Below are positions 41,258 to 43,792 of a stretch of 43,792 bases of DNA, piece after piece. The stretch covers positions 1 to 43,792 of the forward strand of contig SKNT01000042.1 in NCBI GenBank assembly GCA_007120385.1. Reading direction: 5' to 3'. The position numbers were made by a program, and so were the translations under genes. The notes under the pieces were generated by a model, which did not search any database, was not told the origin of the DNA, and worked only from the letters and a program-made list of their open reading frames with translations. Origin of the DNA: Balneolales bacterium. Lineage in GTDB: Bacteria; Bacteroidota; Rhodothermia; Balneolales; Natronogracilivirgulaceae. How positions within the stretch are numbered: the stretch's first letter is position 1; the number at the start of each line of letters is the position of its first letter.

Positions 41258-41441
41258 GGAGCACTACGGGTTATCAGATCGGTTCTACTACATGTCCTGT
41301 TTGCTTCGGATTTTAGCTCAGACCACATCATCAGCCGGTCTGTAACATCTTTCTGAACACCATACGGTTTGCGAATCATTCATTTCGATGCGGCAGTAAT
41401 GCAATTTACACGGGGCTGCAATGTGAATTGCGGTGCCTGCT

Positions 41442-43526
41442 TCAACTCATCCGGAAAAATGTCTTCTTTTCTTCAAGATAGGGAAGAAATACTTTTTTCA
41501 GTGCGGCATGCTTCGGATTCCCAAGCCCGGGATCCGATTCCAGTATTTCCAAAGCGGTGTTTTTGGCAATTTCCAGAAGGTGCTGATCGCTAAGGATATC
41601 AGCATGGCGGAATTCGGGCAGGCCACTCTGCCGGGTTCCCAGAAAATCACCGGGTCCCCGCAACTTAAGGTCGGCTTCGGCAATCCGGAACCCGTCCCCG
41701 GTCTCCAGCATGGTGCCAAGGCGGCTGCGTGCCTCCCGGCTCTGTTTCACATCGGTCATAAGCATGCAGTAGCTTTGCCGTGAACCCCTGCCGATCCGCC
41801 CGCGGAGCTGATGCAGCTGGGAAAGCCCGAATCTTTCGGCATGCTCCACAACCATTACCGATGCGTTTGGCACATTCATGCCAACTTCAATGACCGTGGT
41901 GGAGACCAGGATCTGTATGCGGTTCATTTTGAAATCCCGCATTACTTCCTCTTTTTCCTGGCCGGACATGCGACCGTGAAGCAATCCAACCTGGTACTCC
42001 GGGTATTCCACACGAATCTGGTCGAATCCCTCTGTCGCATTCTTGAGATCCAGGGCCTCCGACTCCTCGATCAGCGGGAAGACCACGTAGATCTGCCCGC
42101 CTTCCTCAAGCCGTTCTGTGATAAACCGGTGCAGCTTTTCCCGTTCAGGCTCACGGATCACCCGGGTAGCAATTTCCTTTCTTCCCGGGGGAAGATCACG
42201 GATAACCGACATATCCAGGTCGCTGTACAGGGTCATGGCAAGCGATCTGGGGATGGGTGTGGCCGACATCACCAGAATGTGGGGGTTTTCCCCCTTCTCG
42301 CGCAACAAAGCCCGCTGAGCCACACCGAACCGATGCTGCTCATCAATGATCGCCATGCCCAGCCGGTGAAACCGAGTGGCATCCTGGATAATGGCGTGCG
42401 TGCCTACCACGATGTCTGCCGTTCCTCCGGAGATGTCAGTCAGGATGTCTTCCCGCAATGCCTTTTTCTGGTTCCCGACTAGCAGACGGAAGTTTACCCC
42501 CAGCGGTTCCAGCCATTCTGAAAGCGAATGGAAATGCTGTTCGGCAAGGATTTCGGTAGGCGCCATCATCACGGCCTGGTACCCGCTGTCGATGGCCATA
42601 AGCATGGAACCGATGGCCACCACCGTTTTGCCCGAACCCACATCACCCTGCAGCAGGCGATTCATCTGCCTGCCTGACCGTATGTCATGCTTGATCTCTC
42701 CGAGCGTGGTTTTCTGGCCTTCCGTAAGTTCAAAAGGCAGCACCTCATTGAAAAAACGGGTGGTCAGAGGTCGCGTTTCCGACATGACAGGTCCGGGTGC
42801 CTTGTCAAAGACCTCCTTTTTCAGCGTGACCACACTGAGTTCGAAAAGAAAAAGTTCCTCGAATTTGAATCGCTCCAGCGCTTTCTTGTGCTGTGCAGGG
42901 CTGTCAGGAGCGTGGATGTGGCGAAATGCAGTGGCGCGATCCGGGTAACCGAACCGGTTGAGCAGGTCTTCAGGAAGAAATTCGGGAACCGCAATCCACT
43001 CCAGCACCGTAAGAATCCATTTCCGAAGCAAACCTGAAGTGATATAGGTGTTTTTGAAAAACTGGTTACCGGGATAGACTGGAATGATGGCGGCAAACCG
43101 CTGGTGTTCATCCCGGGTGGAAGTATCGGTGGATGAAAGCTGTTCCACTTCCGGGTGGGCCATAGAAAGAAATCGGCCAAAACGCTTTACTGTACCAAAA
43201 AATGCGTAATACTCGCCCTTTTTGATTGTTTTGCGGAAATAGGAGATTCCCTTGAACCAGACGGCTTTCAGTTGACCGGTTTCATCCTGAAGGATGGCTT
43301 CCAGCCGCTTTTTCCTCCCGAAGCCGCTCTCACCTACGGCCGATACGGTTCCGATCACGGTAGCTTTCTCCCCGGAGCCCTGAAGCCGGTGGATTTTCAG
43401 TATGGTGCGGCGGTCAAGATAGTTTCTCGGGAAAAACAGGATCAGTTCCCCGGGTGTCCGGATTCCTGAATCCTGCAGTGCCTTTGCCCTTGCCGGGCTG
43501 ATTCCGGGTATGTCGGTGAGTTTCAA
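41442..43526 (-). CDS. recG: ATP-dependent DNA helicase RecG
   Basis: RecG reverses stalled replication forks and drives branch migration. The 694-residue protein has the N-terminal wedge (OB-fold) domain, with GELILFFPRNYLDRR and VWFKGISYFRK, and superfamily 2 helicase motifs: LLQGDVGSGKTVVA (motif I), MAIIDEQHRFGV (motif II, DEQH), LVMSATPIPRSL (motif III), STTVIEVGMNVPNASVMV and LSQLHQLRGRIGRG (motif VI). The C-terminal PGDFLGTRQSG is the RecG signature. Length is typical. The start is TTG at 43526 because an upstream in-frame stop leaves no other choice. It is divergent from rpsL. Confidence 0.96.
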   Translation of the reverse strand: MKLTDIPGISPARAKALQDSGIRTPGELILFFPRNYLDRRTILKIHRLQGSGEKATVIGTVSAVGESGFGRKKRLEAILQDETGQLKAVWFKGISYFRKTIKKGEYYAFFGTVKRFGRFLSMAHPEVEQLSSTDTSTRDEHQRFAAIIPVYPGNQFFKNTYITSGLLRKWILTVLEWIAVPEFLPEDLLNRFGYPDRATAFRHIHAPDSPAQHKKALERFKFEELFLFELSVVTLKKEVFDKAPGPVMSETRPLTTRFFNEVLPFELTEGQKTTLGEIKHDIRSGRQMNRLLQGDVGSGKTVVAIGSMLMAIDSGYQAVMMAPTEILAEQHFHSLSEWLEPLGVNFRLLVGNQKKALREDILTDISGGTADIVVGTHAIIQDATRFHRLGMAIIDEQHRFGVAQRALLREKGENPHILVMSATPIPRSLAMTLYSDLDMSVIRDLPPGRKEIATRVIREPEREKLHRFITERLEEGGQIYVVFPLIEESEALDLKNATEGFDQIRVEYPEYQVGLLHGRMSGQEKEEVMRDFKMNRIQILVSTTVIEVGMNVPNASVMVVEHAERFGLSQLHQLRGRIGRGSRQSYCMLMTDVKQSREARSRLGTMLETGDGFRIAEADLKLRGPGDFLGTRQSGLPEFRHADILSDQHLLEIAKNTALEILESDPGLGNPKHAALKKVFLPYLEEKKTFFRMS

Positions 43527-43527
43527 T

Positions 43528-43547
43528 TGATATAGTGTTATATATCA
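43528..43547 (-). promoter_or_regulatory. Inverted repeat at the recG start
   Basis: TGATATA (43528-43534) and TATATCA (43541-43547) form a perfect 7-bp inverted repeat with a 6-nt spacer, immediately upstream of the recG TTG. It could be a repressor site or a hairpin that limits RecG translation. No Bacteroidota-type promoter was clearly seen for recG. Confidence 0.35.
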
Positions 43548-43647
43548 GATGTATTATTTACGTACTGATGGACGAAGTGATATCGGTCGTTCAGGGTTGA
43601 TATTTGGCGATTTTATGTTGCATCGGAATTTTTATAGTGGTTACTGG

Positions 43648-43679
43648 TTGCAAAGGGTAATCGGAATTCCCTATATTTG
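43648..43679 (+). promoter_or_regulatory. Consensus promoter of the rpsL operon
   Basis: TTG at 43648-43650, spacer 21 nt, then TATATTTG at 43672-43679, an exact match to TAnnTTTG. The leader to the rpsL GTG at 43717 would be about 30 nt. Confidence 0.75.
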
Positions 43680-43716
43680 CAGACTCTTCAACATCCATTA
43701 CCAAACAGAATGAACC

Positions 43717-43792
43717 GTGCCAACGATACAGCAGTTAATCCGTAAAGGCAGAAAGAACAAAATTAAGAAAACTACGGCTCCTGCGCTACAAG
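43717..43792 (+). CDS. rpsL: 30S ribosomal protein S12 (3' end outside window)
   Basis: S12 sits at the decoding centre. The first 25 codons read MPTIQQLIRKGRKN and onward, a near-perfect match to S12 N-termini, with GTG as the initiating codon at 43717. An ATG seven bases upstream (43710) is in another frame and ends after 11 codons, so it is not the start. The streptomycin operon (rpsL-rpsG-fusA) presumably continues past the window. Confidence 0.95.
   Translation, partial: MPTIQQLIRKGRKNKIKKTTAPALQ

Noticed and set aside
41811-42482. 223-codon plus-strand frame
   Set aside because: Antisense to the helicase domain of recG.

Overview
The window looks like a chromosomal segment from a bacterium of the Bacteroidota/Balneolota/Rhodothermota side of the FCB group; Balneolota or Rhodothermota is my best guess, from gene content only. 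Supporting signs are -7 elements of the TAnnTTTG type (upstream of rpsF and rpsL), a short primary sigma factor lacking region 1.1, an acidic N-terminal extension on ribosomal protein S1, a fused Kgd-type 2-oxoglutarate enzyme, rpsF-rpsR-rplI without ssb, outer-membrane barrels ending in an aromatic residue, and frequent GTG/TTG starts with weak Shine-Dalgarno sequences. No tRNA, rRNA, insertion sequence, prophage or CRISPR array was seen.

Layout. 1-4.5 kb: 3' part of rpsA, nadA, then on the minus strand an A+T-rich orphan gene with a palindromic promoter and a MoxR ATPase. 4.8-11.1 kb: membrane-arm complex I genes nuoJKLMN with a pterin-4a-carbinolamine dehydratase gene between nuoM and nuoN. 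11.2-12.5 kb: rpsF-rpsR-rplI behind a consensus promoter and a candidate S6:S18 autoregulatory leader. 12.5-18.5 kb: a 1174-residue outer-membrane protein and an ExbB/small membrane protein/ExbD/ExbD cluster. 18.6-23.2 kb: thiL, ftsH, a 6-pyruvoyl-tetrahydropterin synthase of the tetrahydrobiopterin type, and folE2. 23.3-27 kb (minus): the 1246-residue fused E2/E1 2-oxoglutarate enzyme. 27.3-32.9 kb: pepF, a GAF/degenerate-GGDEF-like protein, deoB and the primary sigma factor. 33.2-36.1 kb: a His/Trp/Tyr-rich repeat lipoprotein and a FadL-like barrel. 36.2-41.3 kb: tandem universal stress protein, DUF432-like protein, MscS channel, and on the minus strand an operon of two DUF1538 membrane proteins plus a protein with two fused P-II domains. 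41.4-43.8 kb: recG (minus) and the first codons of rpsL.

How the genes work together. Most are housekeeping genes: respiration, ribosome, NAD, thiamine and pterin cofactors, TCA cycle, nucleoside and peptide catabolism. Two themes stand out. First, three pterin genes (FolE2, PTPS with mammalian-type Cx5HGH spacing, and carbinolamine dehydratase) suggest a tetrahydrobiopterin-like cofactor made and recycled by the cell. Second, the 36-41 kb block groups proteins likely to sense or handle osmotic or ionic stress. Its DUF1538-DUF1538-tandem P-II operon, with overlapping genes, is the best candidate in this window for a poorly described system, plausibly a two-subunit membrane transporter controlled by a nucleotide-sensing P-II fusion.
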